A DNA stretch of 64,000 bases, from NCBI GenBank assembly GCA_038238915.1, contig JBBSFH010000001.1:1-64000 (forward strand). The letters run 5' to 3'. The translations under genes and the position numbers were made by a program. This document shows, in pieces, positions 53,740-63,070 of the stretch; position 1 is the stretch's first letter, and each line of letters opens with the position of its first letter. This DNA is from JAVVHE01 sp038238915 (GTDB lineage Bacteria > Pseudomonadota > Alphaproteobacteria > Sphingomonadales > Sphingomonadaceae). The notes below the pieces were generated by a model that made no database searches, was not told where the DNA came from, and worked only from the letters and a program-made list of their open reading frames with translations.

Positions 53740-54465
53740 TCAGACCGAGGTGGTAAAATCGGTCAGCCAGTCCGGCGAGTGCGCGACGACGGCGGCTTCG
53801 AACATGCGGTCGCCGCCGGTCAGAATCAGCAGGCCGACTGCAACCACCAGCCCGCCGAGCACGCGCTTGCCGTTGCCGCCCGCCGTCATCAACTTGCCGC
53901 GCCAGCGCGTGAGGAAACCGCGCGTGGCGAAGGCCAGCAATAGCAGCACCGAGGCGATGCCCGCGCCGAACGCCGCCATCACCAGTGCGACCTGGCCGAG
54001 GTTCCGGCCCTGCGCGGCGAGCACCGTGGCGGCTCCCAGTGTGGGGCCGACGCACGGGCTCCAGACGAGACCCAGGAGGACGCCGATTCCCGCCTGGCCG
54101 AAGAGGCCGAAGCGTTCGAGCCCGGCCTGCTTCTCTCCCGCCCAGCGCATCAGCGGCGCGGCGATGCGTTCGGCGGCGTGCTGCACACCCGGGATGATGA
54201 GCGCCGCGCCTACGATCAGCAGCAGCACCGCGCCGAAGATGCGGACCGCGTCGCCATCGAGCCCCGCCGATTCGCCCAAGGTGGCGACCGCGAAACCGAC
54301 GCCGGTAAAGGAAACGACGAGTCCGGCGGCAAGCGCGAGCGGTCCGTATTTATGTTTCTGCGCGGCCGAGCCGAGCACGATCGGCACCAGCGGCAGGACG
54401 CATGGACTGAGAATCGCCAGCGCGCCCGCCGCGTAGCCGAGCACGGGATTGAGGCCCGCGTCCAC
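53740..54465 (-). CDS. CcdA-family cytochrome c biogenesis / thiol transporter
   Basis: A 241-residue membrane protein with about six helices. The two CcdA redox Cys are Cys22 in AILSPCVLPLVP and Cys138 in LVWSPCVGPTLGA. It passes electrons from cytoplasmic thioredoxin to periplasmic thiol proteins. The thioredoxin-like gene 3 bases upstream is the natural partner. Confidence 0.9.
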   Translation of the reverse strand: MDAGLNPVLGYAAGALAILSPCVLPLVPIVLGSAAQKHKYGPLALAAGLVVSFTGVGFAVATLGESAGLDGDAVRIFGAVLLLIVGAALIIPGVQHAAERIAAPLMRWAGEKQAGLERFGLFGQAGIGVLLGLVWSPCVGPTLGAATVLAAQGRNLGQVALVMAAFGAGIASVLLLLAFATRGFLTRWRGKLMTAGGNGKRVLGGLVVAVGLLILTGGDRMFEAAVVAHSPDWLTDFTTSV

Positions 54466-54468
54466 GGT

Positions 54469-54867
54469 CTAGTTCACCGTCGACGCGAGGACCGCGCCGA
54501 TCTTGGCCTTGTCGGTCTGGTAGGACAGGCGGTTGACTTCGTGGCCACCCTTGAACGCGATCAGCGTCGCCTGCTTGTGGACGCCGAAGCTCTGCCAGTC
54601 GGCCTTCTGCTTGTCGTAGTTGAGCTTGAGGACGAGCAGCTTGTCGTATTTGGGATCGGCGGTGGCGGCCTTGATCGTTCGGCCCTGCGAGGCACAGACC
54701 GGGCACCACCAGGCGTGGACATCGACCAGCGTCGGGCGGCCCGCTTTCTGCGCTGCATCGAAGGTGGCGCGATCGAAATCGCGGAACTCGGCTGCTGCGG
54801 CGGGAAGCGCTGCGGTGGCGAGCGAGGAGGCGGCGAATGCGATCGAAAGATGGCGAAGCATTTTCAT
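54469..54867 (-). CDS. Periplasmic thioredoxin-like protein
   Basis: A 132-residue protein with a signal peptide (MKMLRHLSIAFAASSLATAA, then LPAAAA) and a thioredoxin fold. The redox pair is Cys55/Cys58 in the motif WWCPVC, and a TLIAF strand replaces the usual cis-Pro region. It is followed after 3 bases by ccdA-like, so it probably receives electrons from it. Confidence 0.88.
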   Translation of the reverse strand: MKMLRHLSIAFAASSLATAALPAAAAEFRDFDRATFDAAQKAGRPTLVDVHAWWCPVCASQGRTIKAATADPKYDKLLVLKLNYDKQKADWQSFGVHKQATLIAFKGGHEVNRLSYQTDKAKIGAVLASTVN

Positions 54868-54962
54868 GGGGTCACCTGCTGGCTGGAACGGGTGACCGCA
54901 CGATCGTTGCCGTGCGGTCTGTCCGTGACTTCGACGCGCGCGGGTGCGAGGTTACGCCGCCA

Positions 54963-56066
54963 TCAATCGAGGCGTCGGGACCGCGCGAGCAACGACAGCG
55001 CGATGATCACGCCGAGGAACGCGAGCATCGGCCACGCATGCGCGAGCACCGTTTCACCGGCATCGCCACGCAGAACGGCACCGCGCGCGGCGCGGATGAA
55101 GTGGGTGAGCGGGAAGAGATTGCCGATGGCGCGTGCCCAGCCGGGCAGCGTCTCGAACGGATACAGAAAACCCGAGAGCAGCATCGCGGGCAGATAGAAA
55201 GCAACCGCCCCCTGGAGCGCGGTCAGCTGGCTCGCCGCGCGCGACGCGATCGCCTGGCCGAGTGCCACGTGCGCGGCGGCGAACAGCGGCAGCAGCAGCG
55301 CGAGCGCAGCGACGCCGGGCGGCATCGGCAGATCGAAAAGCAGCGCCCCCGCCGCGAGCACGAGAATGCCCTGCACGGTACCGATCGCGGCATAGGGGAG
55401 GATGCGCCCGGCGAGCGCCTCGCCTGGGCGGATGGGGAGCGCGAGGTTGGTTTCCCACGTCCCCGTCTCGCGCTCGCGCGCAAGCCCGAGCGCACCGAGC
55501 ATGATCATCGCGATCATCACCGTCACCCCGGCAAGCGCGGGCAGGAAGGTCCAGTCGGCGCGACCCTGCGGGTTGTAAAGGCGCTCGATGCGGAGCGGTG
55601 CGCCGCGGCTCTCCTCCCCCGCACGCGCGGCCTTGGCGCGCCAATAGGCGGCCTCGATCCGCGCGACGGTGGTCTGGGTGCGCGCGGCATCGGTCGCATC
55701 CACGATCACGCGCAGCGGCTGCTGCTTTTGCAACAGGTGCGCGAGGCCGGGCGGTGGCGGCAGTTCCACCCCGATCAGCACCTCGCCCGAGCGTACACGC
55801 GCCTCCGCACCGCCCGGCGGCAGGTTGCTGACGATCACGCGCAGCCCCGGATCTTGTGCGATTGCCTTGACGCCTTCGGCCGCCTGCACTGGATCGGGCG
55901 CGGCGATGGCGACCGTGGCGGTGCCGCCACCCGGCCGGATCGCATAGCCGAACAGCACCACCTGCATCGCGGGCACAAGCAGCAGCAGCGTGAAGGTCAT
56001 GCGCGTGCGCTGGAGCCGGATCAGCTCGACGCGTGCCACTGCGAGTGTGCGGCGCAGCGCGCTCAC
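54963..56066 (-). CDS. ABC-2 type transporter permease
   Basis: A 367-residue ABC-2 permease with one N-terminal helix (MTFTLLLLVPAMQVVLFGYA), a large periplasmic loop, and about five C-terminal helices. LARERETGTWETNLALPIRP and a late PFETLPGWARAIGNLFPLTH are typical of the DrrB/YhhJ group. GTG 56066 overlaps the ATPase stop (GTGA), so the two are coupled. Likely exports a small lipid-like product or a drug. Confidence 0.87.
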   Translation of the reverse strand: MSALRRTLAVARVELIRLQRTRMTFTLLLLVPAMQVVLFGYAIRPGGGTATVAIAAPDPVQAAEGVKAIAQDPGLRVIVSNLPPGGAEARVRSGEVLIGVELPPPPGLAHLLQKQQPLRVIVDATDAARTQTTVARIEAAYWRAKAARAGEESRGAPLRIERLYNPQGRADWTFLPALAGVTVMIAMIMLGALGLARERETGTWETNLALPIRPGEALAGRILPYAAIGTVQGILVLAAGALLFDLPMPPGVAALALLLPLFAAAHVALGQAIASRAASQLTALQGAVAFYLPAMLLSGFLYPFETLPGWARAIGNLFPLTHFIRAARGAVLRGDAGETVLAHAWPMLAFLGVIIALSLLARSRRLD

Positions 56067-56785
56067 GCCGCCGCGCGGGCGAGCACCGCCTCTTCGAGCG
56101 TCGCCGCGCCGCTCGAGGCGACGAACGCTGCGGGGGTTGCCGCATCGGACGCCCGCCCGCCCGCGTAATGCAGGATGGCCGGGCAGCGTTCGGCCTCGAT
56201 CAGATCGTGCGTGGCGATCACGACCGCATGGCCCGCCCCGGTGAACGCCGCGAGCCACCCCCAGATCGCGCGCTTGGTGGCGACATCGAGCCCGGCGGTG
56301 GGTTCGTCGAGCAGCAGCAGGCGCGGCCGGTGCAGCATCGTGGCGGCGAACTGGACGCGCCGCGCCCAGCCGCCCGAGAGCCGCTCGAAGCGAGTATCGA
56401 GCACAGGTCCGATGTCGAACTGGGCGGCGGTCTCGGCGATACGCGCGGTCGCATCGGCGAGACCGTGCGCGTCGGCACGAAAGCACAGGTTCTCGCGCGC
56501 GGTCAGTTCGGGATACAGGCCGAGCTTCTGCGCCATATAGCCGATACCGCGCGCGCCGGGCCGCGCACGGCGGATGTCCTCGCCGAGCACGGTTCCCTCG
56601 CCGCCGTCGGCCGCGATGAGCCCCGCGAGGATCCGCAGCGTCGTCGTCTTGCCGCCGCCGTTCGCGCCGACCAGCCCCACCATCTCGCCCGCGTTAAGGG
56701 TGAGCGTGACGCCCTCGATCACCGTCGCCCCGCCATAGCGTTTGGCGAGGCCACGCACGTCGATGACAGGCTCAGTGCTGCTCAT
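56063..56785 (-). CDS. ABC transporter ATP-binding protein (partner of the ABC-2 permease)
   Basis: A 240-residue ATPase. Walker A is GLVGANGGGKTTTLRIL (an N-G-G-G-K variant), Q-loop YMAQKLGLYPELT, signature LSGGWARRVQFAATML (Trp after the LSGG), Walker B LLLLDEPTAGLD, and switch His in VIATHDL. ATG 56785 lies 14 bases inside the 3' end of the ketosynthase gene. It forms the exporter with the permease downstream. Confidence 0.9.
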   Translation of the reverse strand: MSSTEPVIDVRGLAKRYGGATVIEGVTLTLNAGEMVGLVGANGGGKTTTLRILAGLIAADGGEGTVLGEDIRRARPGARGIGYMAQKLGLYPELTARENLCFRADAHGLADATARIAETAAQFDIGPVLDTRFERLSGGWARRVQFAATMLHRPRLLLLDEPTAGLDVATKRAIWGWLAAFTGAGHAVVIATHDLIEAERCPAILHYAGGRASDAATPAAFVASSGAATLEEAVLARAAA

Positions 56786-57845
56786 ACACGAACCCGCCAT
56801 ACATATGCTTGGTTGCTTCCGCGCCCAGCACCACCGCGCGCGCGCCCGACGCCATGCCGCGGGCGCGCAGCGCATCCAGCGCCAGCCAGATCGCCGCGGA
56901 GCCCGTGTTGCCCAGCGTATCCGCGTTGACGAAGAATCGCGCTGGATCGACCCCGAAATGCGCCGCGAGCTGATCACCGATCCGGCCGCTGACCTGATGC
57001 GGGACAATCTGCGCCACATCGGTCAACACCGCACCCGCGATTGCGGCGGCTTGCGCGCCTGCCTCGAACAGCCGCACGCCGGTGGCAGCGATCGCGGCAT
57101 GATCATGATCGAAATCGAGCGGCTCCTCGCCGCCCACGGGTGCGGACGAGCCGCCGCGTCGCATCTGCAGGCCCGGCGGATGGCCAAGACCCACCGCCCC
57201 GGACCAGGCGGCGCTGATGCGATCCGTGTTCCGCGCATCGTGGCCGAGCACGATCGCCCCCGCACCGTCGCCCATCTGGACGAGGTTGACGAGCTGCCCG
57301 CTATCGCTTGCCGCCGCCGCCGGATCGAAGAACACCGATCCCGTCTCCGATCCCACGATTGCCACCGGCCGGGCGCCGGGCGCGGCAAGCAACCCGAACG
57401 CGACCGCGAGCGCGCTGGCAAAGCCCGTACACGCGCCGCGCATCTCCATATGCGGCCCCGCATAGCCGAGCCGATCGGCGACGAAGGCGATGTTCGATGG
57501 CAACGGCTGTGCGGGCGTTGCGGTGTGGCCGATCAGGAAACCGAGATCGTCCGGACGCAACCCCGCCTGGCGCAGCGCAGCGCGAACTGCCTGATCCGCC
57601 AGATCGGGGTTCGCGCGGCCCGGCATCGGCCCCTCCCCGCGCGCTGCCCAGGCGCGCGCGTGGTGGCGCGTCCGGATCGCCATGCGCCGCGCCACCGCCA
57701 GCGCCGCGCGCGCGGGTATTGTGCTGAAACCTGCCTCCAGCCTCGCGATCAACGCTTCGGTGGCAATCGGCTCGCCGGGCAAAGCCGCGCCGGTGCCCAG
57801 CACCGCGACCGCGCCGTGCGAGCGCCACGGCGCGTGTCCGCTCAT
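56772..57845 (-). CDS. Ketosynthase III-like (FabH/OleA-type) condensing enzyme
   Basis: A 357-residue thiolase-fold enzyme with the complete Cys139-His283-Asn313 triad (MRGACTGFASAL, IVPHQVSGRIG, LGNTGSAAIW). It is not the housekeeping FabH: it is divergent in sequence and stands in a dedicated operon with no acyl carrier protein. The likely chemistry is condensation of an acyl-CoA. It overlaps the upstream diiron gene by ATGA and the downstream ATPase by 14 bases. Confidence 0.85.
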   Translation of the reverse strand: MSGHAPWRSHGAVAVLGTGAALPGEPIATEALIARLEAGFSTIPARAALAVARRMAIRTRHHARAWAARGEGPMPGRANPDLADQAVRAALRQAGLRPDDLGFLIGHTATPAQPLPSNIAFVADRLGYAGPHMEMRGACTGFASALAVAFGLLAAPGARPVAIVGSETGSVFFDPAAAASDSGQLVNLVQMGDGAGAIVLGHDARNTDRISAAWSGAVGLGHPPGLQMRRGGSSAPVGGEEPLDFDHDHAAIAATGVRLFEAGAQAAAIAGAVLTDVAQIVPHQVSGRIGDQLAAHFGVDPARFFVNADTLGNTGSAAIWLALDALRARGMASGARAVVLGAEATKHMYGGFVYEQH

Positions 57846-58558
57846 GCGCGCAGCAGCCCATCGGGCAGGACGCGGATGTCCGCCAGCAGCGCACCGGCAT
57901 CGACGCCGAGCACCTCGAACGCATCGCCCGCGACGCTCAGCACGTCCGCGAGCGCGCCGCGCGCCGACGCCGCGACCTCGGCAAGCGCGCGCGTATCGGC
58001 GCGCGCCATCGCGAGACCGCGCGAAACGCGCACATGCCGCGCCTCGTCGGCGTGGATGCGCGAAAGCACGCCAAAACTCGCGGCATCCGACGCGATCGGC
58101 GCGCCCCGGCGCGTCAGCCGCGCGAGGATGGTGCAGACCGCCGCATCGATTGCGGCCACGCGCGCGAGGTGCTCCGCGGCCGATCCCCTGCCCAGACGCA
58201 CATGGAAGCGCCGCGCCGCGCGCATCCAGCCCGGCGCATCACGCGGTGCGGGCAGCCCCGCTGCCAACCCCGCGATCAGGCCGTCGTGGACACGCTCTTC
58301 CGCGCCGATGCGATCGAGCGCCGCGGCCGCAGCCGGATCGGCCTCGCGCGCTGCCAGCCCCGCGAACGCCATCGCAGCCGCTTCCTCGCTGCAGCCGAGC
58401 AGCGGCAACACCTCGGCCAGCGCGGCCGCGTGCGCAGCTCCGAGATCCGTGCGCGCAATGAGCGCGAGACCGACTTGCGGAGCACCGGGCCCAAAGCACC
58501 GACGACCTCGGACCAGTGGCCGCGCGGCCGCAAACGTCGATGGCGATGCAGACGGCAT
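57842..58558 (-). CDS. Ferritin-like (diiron) protein of unknown function
   Basis: A 238-residue, mostly helical protein. It has two Glu-x-x-His motifs (Glu88-His91 in AEERVHDGL; Glu172-His175 in HADEARHVRVSRGL), a pattern of diiron ferritin-like or heme-oxygenase-like oxidases. No named family is recognised. It is the first gene of the four-gene operon with a ketosynthase and an ABC exporter, and overlaps the ketosynthase start by 4 nt. Confidence 0.7.
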   Translation of the reverse strand: MPSASPSTFAAARPLVRGRRCFGPGAPQVGLALIARTDLGAAHAAALAEVLPLLGCSEEAAAMAFAGLAAREADPAAAAALDRIGAEERVHDGLIAGLAAGLPAPRDAPGWMRAARRFHVRLGRGSAAEHLARVAAIDAAVCTILARLTRRGAPIASDAASFGVLSRIHADEARHVRVSRGLAMARADTRALAEVAASARGALADVLSVAGDAFEVLGVDAGALLADIRVLPDGLLRA

Positions 58559-58658
58559 AGATGGCTTTCGCGCGTGATCGGCATCAGGTTACGCCGAGAC
58601 ACGCTCCGCCCCCATCCCCCCCGTTGCCCCCCCGCCCCTACCCGCTACATGCGCCAGC

Positions 58659-59585
58659 ATGACCGCTCCCCCCGCCATCGCCGTCGCCAACCTCAGCAAG
58701 ACCTACCAGGGCGGCAAGCAGGCGCTTGCCGATGTGAGCCTCGATATTCCGCGTGGGAGCATGTTCGGGCTGCTCGGGCCCAATGGGGCGGGGAAGTCGA
58801 CGCTGATCAACATCCTTGCGGGGCTGGTGAACAAGACGAGCGGGACGGCCAACATCTGGGGGTTCGATATCGACGAGCACCCCCGGAACGCCAAGGCGTC
58901 GATCGGGATCGTGCCGCAGGAACTGGTGTTCGATGCGTTCTTCACGCCCGCCGAAATCCTCGATCTGCAAGCCGGGCTATACGCGATCCCCAAAGCACAA
59001 CGCCGCACGATGGAAATCCTGCGCGCGGTGCGGCTGGAGGACAAGGCGAACGCGTATTCGCGCACGCTCTCGGGCGGCATGAAGCGGCGGCTGCTGATCG
59101 CGAAGGCGCTGGTGCACAATCCGCCGATCCTCGTGCTCGATGAACCCACGGCAGGCGTGGATATCGAGCTGCGCCAGCAACTGTGGGCCTATGTGCGCGA
59201 ACTGCATGCGGGGGGGACGACGGTGGTGCTGACGACGCATTATCTGGAGGAGGCTGAGGCGCTGTGCGACCGGATCGCGATTATTAATGGGGGCCGCGTG
59301 GTGGCGAACGAGGCGACCTCCACTCTGCTGGAGCGCGCGCGCGACAAGGTGGTGATCGTCACCGTGGACCGGGATTGCGCCGAGGCCCCGGTGCTCGCGG
59401 GCATGACGAAAGTGGAGCGGCTGGACGTGCGGCGACTGAAGATCAGCTTCGACAAGACGACCACCACGGCGGGCCAGGTGATCCACGCGCTGACGGGGGC
59501 GGGGCTGGATATCGTGGATATTTCCACGCAGGAGGCCGATCTGGAGGATGTGTTCCTTGCGCTGACGGGGGGCGTGCACGGCTAG
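58659..59585 (+). CDS. ABC transporter ATP-binding protein (YadG-type)
   Basis: A 308-residue ATPase. Walker A is GLLGPNGAGKSTLINIL, signature LSGGMKRRLLIAKAL, Walker B ILVLDEPTAGVD, and switch His TTHYLEEAEALCDR. The C-terminal 80 residues are the DUF4162-type extension usual in YadG/DrrA ATPases. No permease gene follows; the next gene is convergent. Its membrane partner must lie elsewhere. Confidence 0.9.
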   Translation: MTAPPAIAVANLSKTYQGGKQALADVSLDIPRGSMFGLLGPNGAGKSTLINILAGLVNKTSGTANIWGFDIDEHPRNAKASIGIVPQELVFDAFFTPAEILDLQAGLYAIPKAQRRTMEILRAVRLEDKANAYSRTLSGGMKRRLLIAKALVHNPPILVLDEPTAGVDIELRQQLWAYVRELHAGGTTVVLTTHYLEEAEALCDRIAIINGGRVVANEATSTLLERARDKVVIVTVDRDCAEAPVLAGMTKVERLDVRRLKISFDKTTTTAGQVIHALTGAGLDIVDISTQEADLEDVFLALTGGVHG

Positions 59586-60151
59586 TCCGCCCCGAAGATT
59601 TCCTCCGCCGGGATCGTGATCGCCGGATCGCGCAGCGCGAGCGCGGTGCCGGGAAGGTGCGTGAGGTTGCGCCACTCGTTCGGGCCGACGCGCTCGTAGG
59701 TATCGAAGCGCGCGCGGATGGAATCGATGATGACAATCGTATCGACGCTCTCGATCGCCTGATATTCCTGCAACTTGACAAGGCGATCCTCCGCCGCCGT
59801 CGATCGGGAGAGAACCTCGAAAATTACGCGCGGATGGCGATGGACGAGCACATCGGCGTCGCTCTGGTCCAGATCGCGCGGATCGCAGCTGATCGCGGCA
59901 TCCGGGTAGCGCACGTTGCCGACCGACGTCTCGATGCCAAGATTGGCGGAGGAAGGCTGGCACGCCGTCCCGCGCAGGCGGACACGCAGCGCCGCGTAAA
60001 TGTCGGCGCTGACGCGGTCGTGCTGCCGTGTGCCGCCGGCCATCATGACGATCCGCCCGTCGATCAGCTCGGCGCGACCGTTCAGCGTTGGCGCGATGGC
60101 GAAAAACTCGTCGATCGTGAGTATGCGATCGGCGAAGGCGGGCTTGCTCAT
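59582..60151 (-). CDS. Uma2 family nuclease (DUF820)
   Basis: A 189-residue protein of the Uma2 family of PD-(D/E)xK nucleases. LTIDEFFAIAPTLNGRAELI, NVRYPDAAISCD (active-site Asp), RVIFEVLSRSTAAEDR (Glu) and KLQEYQAIESVDTIVIIDS are family hallmarks. The function is unknown; the family is often associated with mobile regions. ATG 60151 (MSKPAFADRILT) is preferred to 60163. It overlaps the 3' end of the ABC ATPase by 4 bases, convergent. Confidence 0.85.
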   Translation of the reverse strand: MSKPAFADRILTIDEFFAIAPTLNGRAELIDGRIVMMAGGTRQHDRVSADIYAALRVRLRGTACQPSSANLGIETSVGNVRYPDAAISCDPRDLDQSDADVLVHRHPRVIFEVLSRSTAAEDRLVKLQEYQAIESVDTIVIIDSIRARFDTYERVGPNEWRNLTHLPGTALALRDPAITIPAEEIFGAD

Positions 60152-60222
60152 GCCGCGCGACATAGCAGATCAGGGTCATGCGCGCACTTGTTTCACGCGC
60201 GCGCGCTGGCCAAGGTAGTGCG

Positions 60223-61869
60223 ATGAACGAACCCGACGTCCTGATCCTCGGCGCGGGCGCGGCGGGGTTGACCGCTGCGCTGACGCTCGCGCCGCTCGCA
60301 CGCGTGCGTGTGCTGGCGAAGGGCGAAGGATCGACCGCGTGGGCGCAGGGGGGGATCGCCGCCGTGCTCGAACGCGGCGACACGTTCGAGGCGCATATCG
60401 AGGATACGCTCGTGGCGGGCGCGGGGCTGTGCAGGCGCGAGACGGTCGAGTTCGTGGTCGAAAATGCGCCCGCTGCGATTGATCGGCTGGCGGCGCTGGG
60501 CGTGCCGTTCACGCCGGGCGAGACGGTGAGCGAGCGGTTCCACCTGACGCAGGAAGGTGGCCACCGGACGCGGCGCATCGTGCATGTGGACGACATGACG
60601 GGGTGGGCGGTGAGCCGGGCGCTGCGCGAGGCGGCGGCGGCGCATCCCAATATCGAAATGCTGGGCGATCGCGTGGCGATCGACCTGATCGGGCGCGGGC
60701 ATGGCGGCACCGAGGGGGTCCACGGGGCCTATGCGTTCAACGTGGCGACGGGCCGGGTCGAGACGCATGTCGCTCGCGCGACCGTGCTCGCAACCGGCGG
60801 CGCGGGGCGGGTGTATCAATATTCGACCAACCCCGATGGCTCGACGGGGGACGGCATCGCAATGGCGTGGCGCGCGGGAGCCCGTGTGGCGAACATGGAG
60901 TTCAACCAGTTCCACCCGACGTGCCTGTATCACCCGCAGGTCAAGAATTTCCTGCTGACCGAAGCGCTGCGCGGCGAGGGCGCGTATCTGCGGCTGCCCA
61001 CCACCGGCGAGCGGTTCATGCCCGCGCTGCACCCGATGGGTGAGCTGGCACCCCGCGATATCGTGGCGCGCGCGATCGATGGCGAGATGAAGCGGCTGGG
61101 GCTGGAATATGTGTGGCTGGATATCAGCCACCGCGAACCGGCGTTCATCGAGGCGCACTTCCCCGGCATCCAGAAGCGGCTGCGCGAGCTTGGTCGCGAT
61201 CTGACCGCCGGGCCGGTGCCTGTGGTGCCCGCTGCGCACTACACCTGCGGCGGCGTGCTGATCGATCTCGCGGGGCGCACCGATGTGCCCGGCCTGTATG
61301 CGATCGGCGAGGCGAGCTGTTCGGGGTTGCACGGGGCGAACCGGATGGCATCCAACTCGCTGCTCGAATGCCTCGTATTCGGCCAGTCGGCAGCGGACGA
61401 TATTCTGGCGCGCCTGCCCCAGCTGCCCCTGCCCCCGCCCGCGCCCGAATGGGACGAGAGCCGGGTGACGCATTCGGACGAGGAGGTGGTGGTCAGCCAC
61501 AACTGGGCCGAACTGCGCCGCTTCATGTGGGACTATGTGGGCATCGTTCGCACCGACAAGCGGCTGGATCGTGCCGCGCACCGCGTGAGCCTGCTCGCGC
61601 GCGAGATCGGGCAATATTATGCGGAGTTCCGCGTGACGCCCGATCTGATCGAGCTGCGCAATCTGGTGCAGGTGGCCGATCTGATCGTGCGCAGTGCAAA
61701 GGCGCGGCGCGAATCGCGCGGACTGCACTTCACGCTCGATCACCCCGCGACAAACGATCATGCCCGCGATACCGTGCTGCATCCGCCGGGTTGGGAACAT
61801 GGCCGTGAAACGATTTCTATGGGCGGGCGCGCTGGCGCTGGTTTGCGCGAGCACGCCTTCGCTGGCTGA
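60223..61869 (+). CDS. nadB: L-aspartate oxidase
   Basis: A 548-residue flavoenzyme that makes iminoaspartate for NAD synthesis. FAD site VLILGAGAAGLTAALTLA, GSTAWAQGGIAAVLERGD, THVARATVLATGGAGRVYQY, EFNQFHPTCLYHP and GEASCSGLHGANRMASNSLL are typical. The last 25 or so residues (after DTVLHPPG) run into the next gene and are not typical. nadA and nadC are not nearby. Confidence 0.93.
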   Translation: MNEPDVLILGAGAAGLTAALTLAPLARVRVLAKGEGSTAWAQGGIAAVLERGDTFEAHIEDTLVAGAGLCRRETVEFVVENAPAAIDRLAALGVPFTPGETVSERFHLTQEGGHRTRRIVHVDDMTGWAVSRALREAAAAHPNIEMLGDRVAIDLIGRGHGGTEGVHGAYAFNVATGRVETHVARATVLATGGAGRVYQYSTNPDGSTGDGIAMAWRAGARVANMEFNQFHPTCLYHPQVKNFLLTEALRGEGAYLRLPTTGERFMPALHPMGELAPRDIVARAIDGEMKRLGLEYVWLDISHREPAFIEAHFPGIQKRLRELGRDLTAGPVPVVPAAHYTCGGVLIDLAGRTDVPGLYAIGEASCSGLHGANRMASNSLLECLVFGQSAADDILARLPQLPLPPPAPEWDESRVTHSDEEVVVSHNWAELRRFMWDYVGIVRTDKRLDRAAHRVSLLAREIGQYYAEFRVTPDLIELRNLVQVADLIVRSAKARRESRGLHFTLDHPATNDHARDTVLHPPGWEHGRETISMGGRAGAGLREHAFAG

Positions 61870-63070
61870 CGAATATCTGGCGCGGGCGAAGGCGATCCTG
61901 GCGAAGTCTCCGGTGATCGACGGGCATATCGACGTGCCCGAGCAGTTGAAGCAGCGGCGCGACAACAAGATCGCAGGCTTCGATTTCGTGACCGTGCCCG
62001 GGCAGCAGGCGAGCTTCAACGTCGATCTGACTCGCCTGAAAGCGGGCGGCTACGGCGGCGTCTTCTGGAGCGTCTACGTCCCCGTGGAATTGGGACCGGA
62101 CGAGGCAGTGCGCGCCACGTTCGATCAGATCGACGTGATGCGCCGCCTCATCGCGCGCTATCCCGAGCGGATGACGCTGGCCAGCACCGCAGCCGAAGCG
62201 CGCGCGGGGATGCGGCAGGGCAAGATCATCGGCTTTCTGGGCGCGGAAGGTGGCCACTCGATCCACAATTCGCTCGGCGTATTGCGCGACTTCTATGTGC
62301 TCGGCGTGCGCTACATGACGCTGACGCACTTCAACAACACGCAGTGGGCCGATTCGGCGACCGCCGCCCCGCAGCACAACGGATTGACCCCGTTCGGGCG
62401 CGAAGTGGTGCGCGAAATGAACCGGCTGGGGATGCTGGTCGATATCAGCCACGTGTCCGCCAAGACGATGGCGGACGCGCTGGACGTGAGCGTGGCCCCG
62501 GTGATCTTCAGCCATTCGGGCGCGCAGGCGGTCAATCACAGCCCGAGGAACGCGCCCGATGCCATCCTCGCGCGGCTTGCCGCCAACGGCGGCGTGGCGA
62601 TGGTCAACTTCTACCCCGGCTATGTGAGCGAGGCCGTGCGCCTGTGGAACGGCGCGCACGCCGCCGAGGAGGCGCGCGGAAAAATCCTCAATCCCGGTGA
62701 TCCAAAGGCGGCGACCGACGCGCTCGCGGCGTGGGACAAGGCCAACCCGCGCCCGCACGCAACCGTTGCCGAGGTGGCGGACCATATCGATCATATCCGC
62801 AAGGTCGCGGGGATCGATCACATCGGCATCGGATCGGATTACGACGGGATCGAGACCACGCCGGACGGGCTGGAAGACCCGTCCGCTGTGCCCAACCTGT
62901 TCGCCGAGCTGCTGCGGCGCGGCTATTCGGCTGCGGATTGCGCCAGGATCGCCGATGGCAACATCCTGCGCGTGCTTGGCGCGGCCGAAGCGGTGGCGGC
63001 TCGGCTGCAAAAGGAGCGCGCACCGGGCGAGGCCATCCTCGATCCGGCGCACCCCGACGCGGCTTCCTAG
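61799..63070 (+). CDS. Membrane dipeptidase (M19), secreted
   Basis: A 423-residue zinc dipeptidase. A signal peptide (MAVKRFLWAGALALVCAS, then TPSLA) is followed by the M19 fold: VIDGHIDVPEQL with His43/Asp45, GAEGGHSIHNSLGVLRDFY with the bridging Glu, SHVSAKTMADALDV, SHSGAQAVNHSPRN and GIGSDYDGIETTPDGLED. The start at 61799 is fixed by the signal peptide and overlaps nadB by 71 bases. Confidence 0.92.
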   Translation: MAVKRFLWAGALALVCASTPSLADEYLARAKAILAKSPVIDGHIDVPEQLKQRRDNKIAGFDFVTVPGQQASFNVDLTRLKAGGYGGVFWSVYVPVELGPDEAVRATFDQIDVMRRLIARYPERMTLASTAAEARAGMRQGKIIGFLGAEGGHSIHNSLGVLRDFYVLGVRYMTLTHFNNTQWADSATAAPQHNGLTPFGREVVREMNRLGMLVDISHVSAKTMADALDVSVAPVIFSHSGAQAVNHSPRNAPDAILARLAANGGVAMVNFYPGYVSEAVRLWNGAHAAEEARGKILNPGDPKAATDALAAWDKANPRPHATVAEVADHIDHIRKVAGIDHIGIGSDYDGIETTPDGLEDPSAVPNLFAELLRRGYSAADCARIADGNILRVLGAAEAVAARLQKERAPGEAILDPAHPDAAS

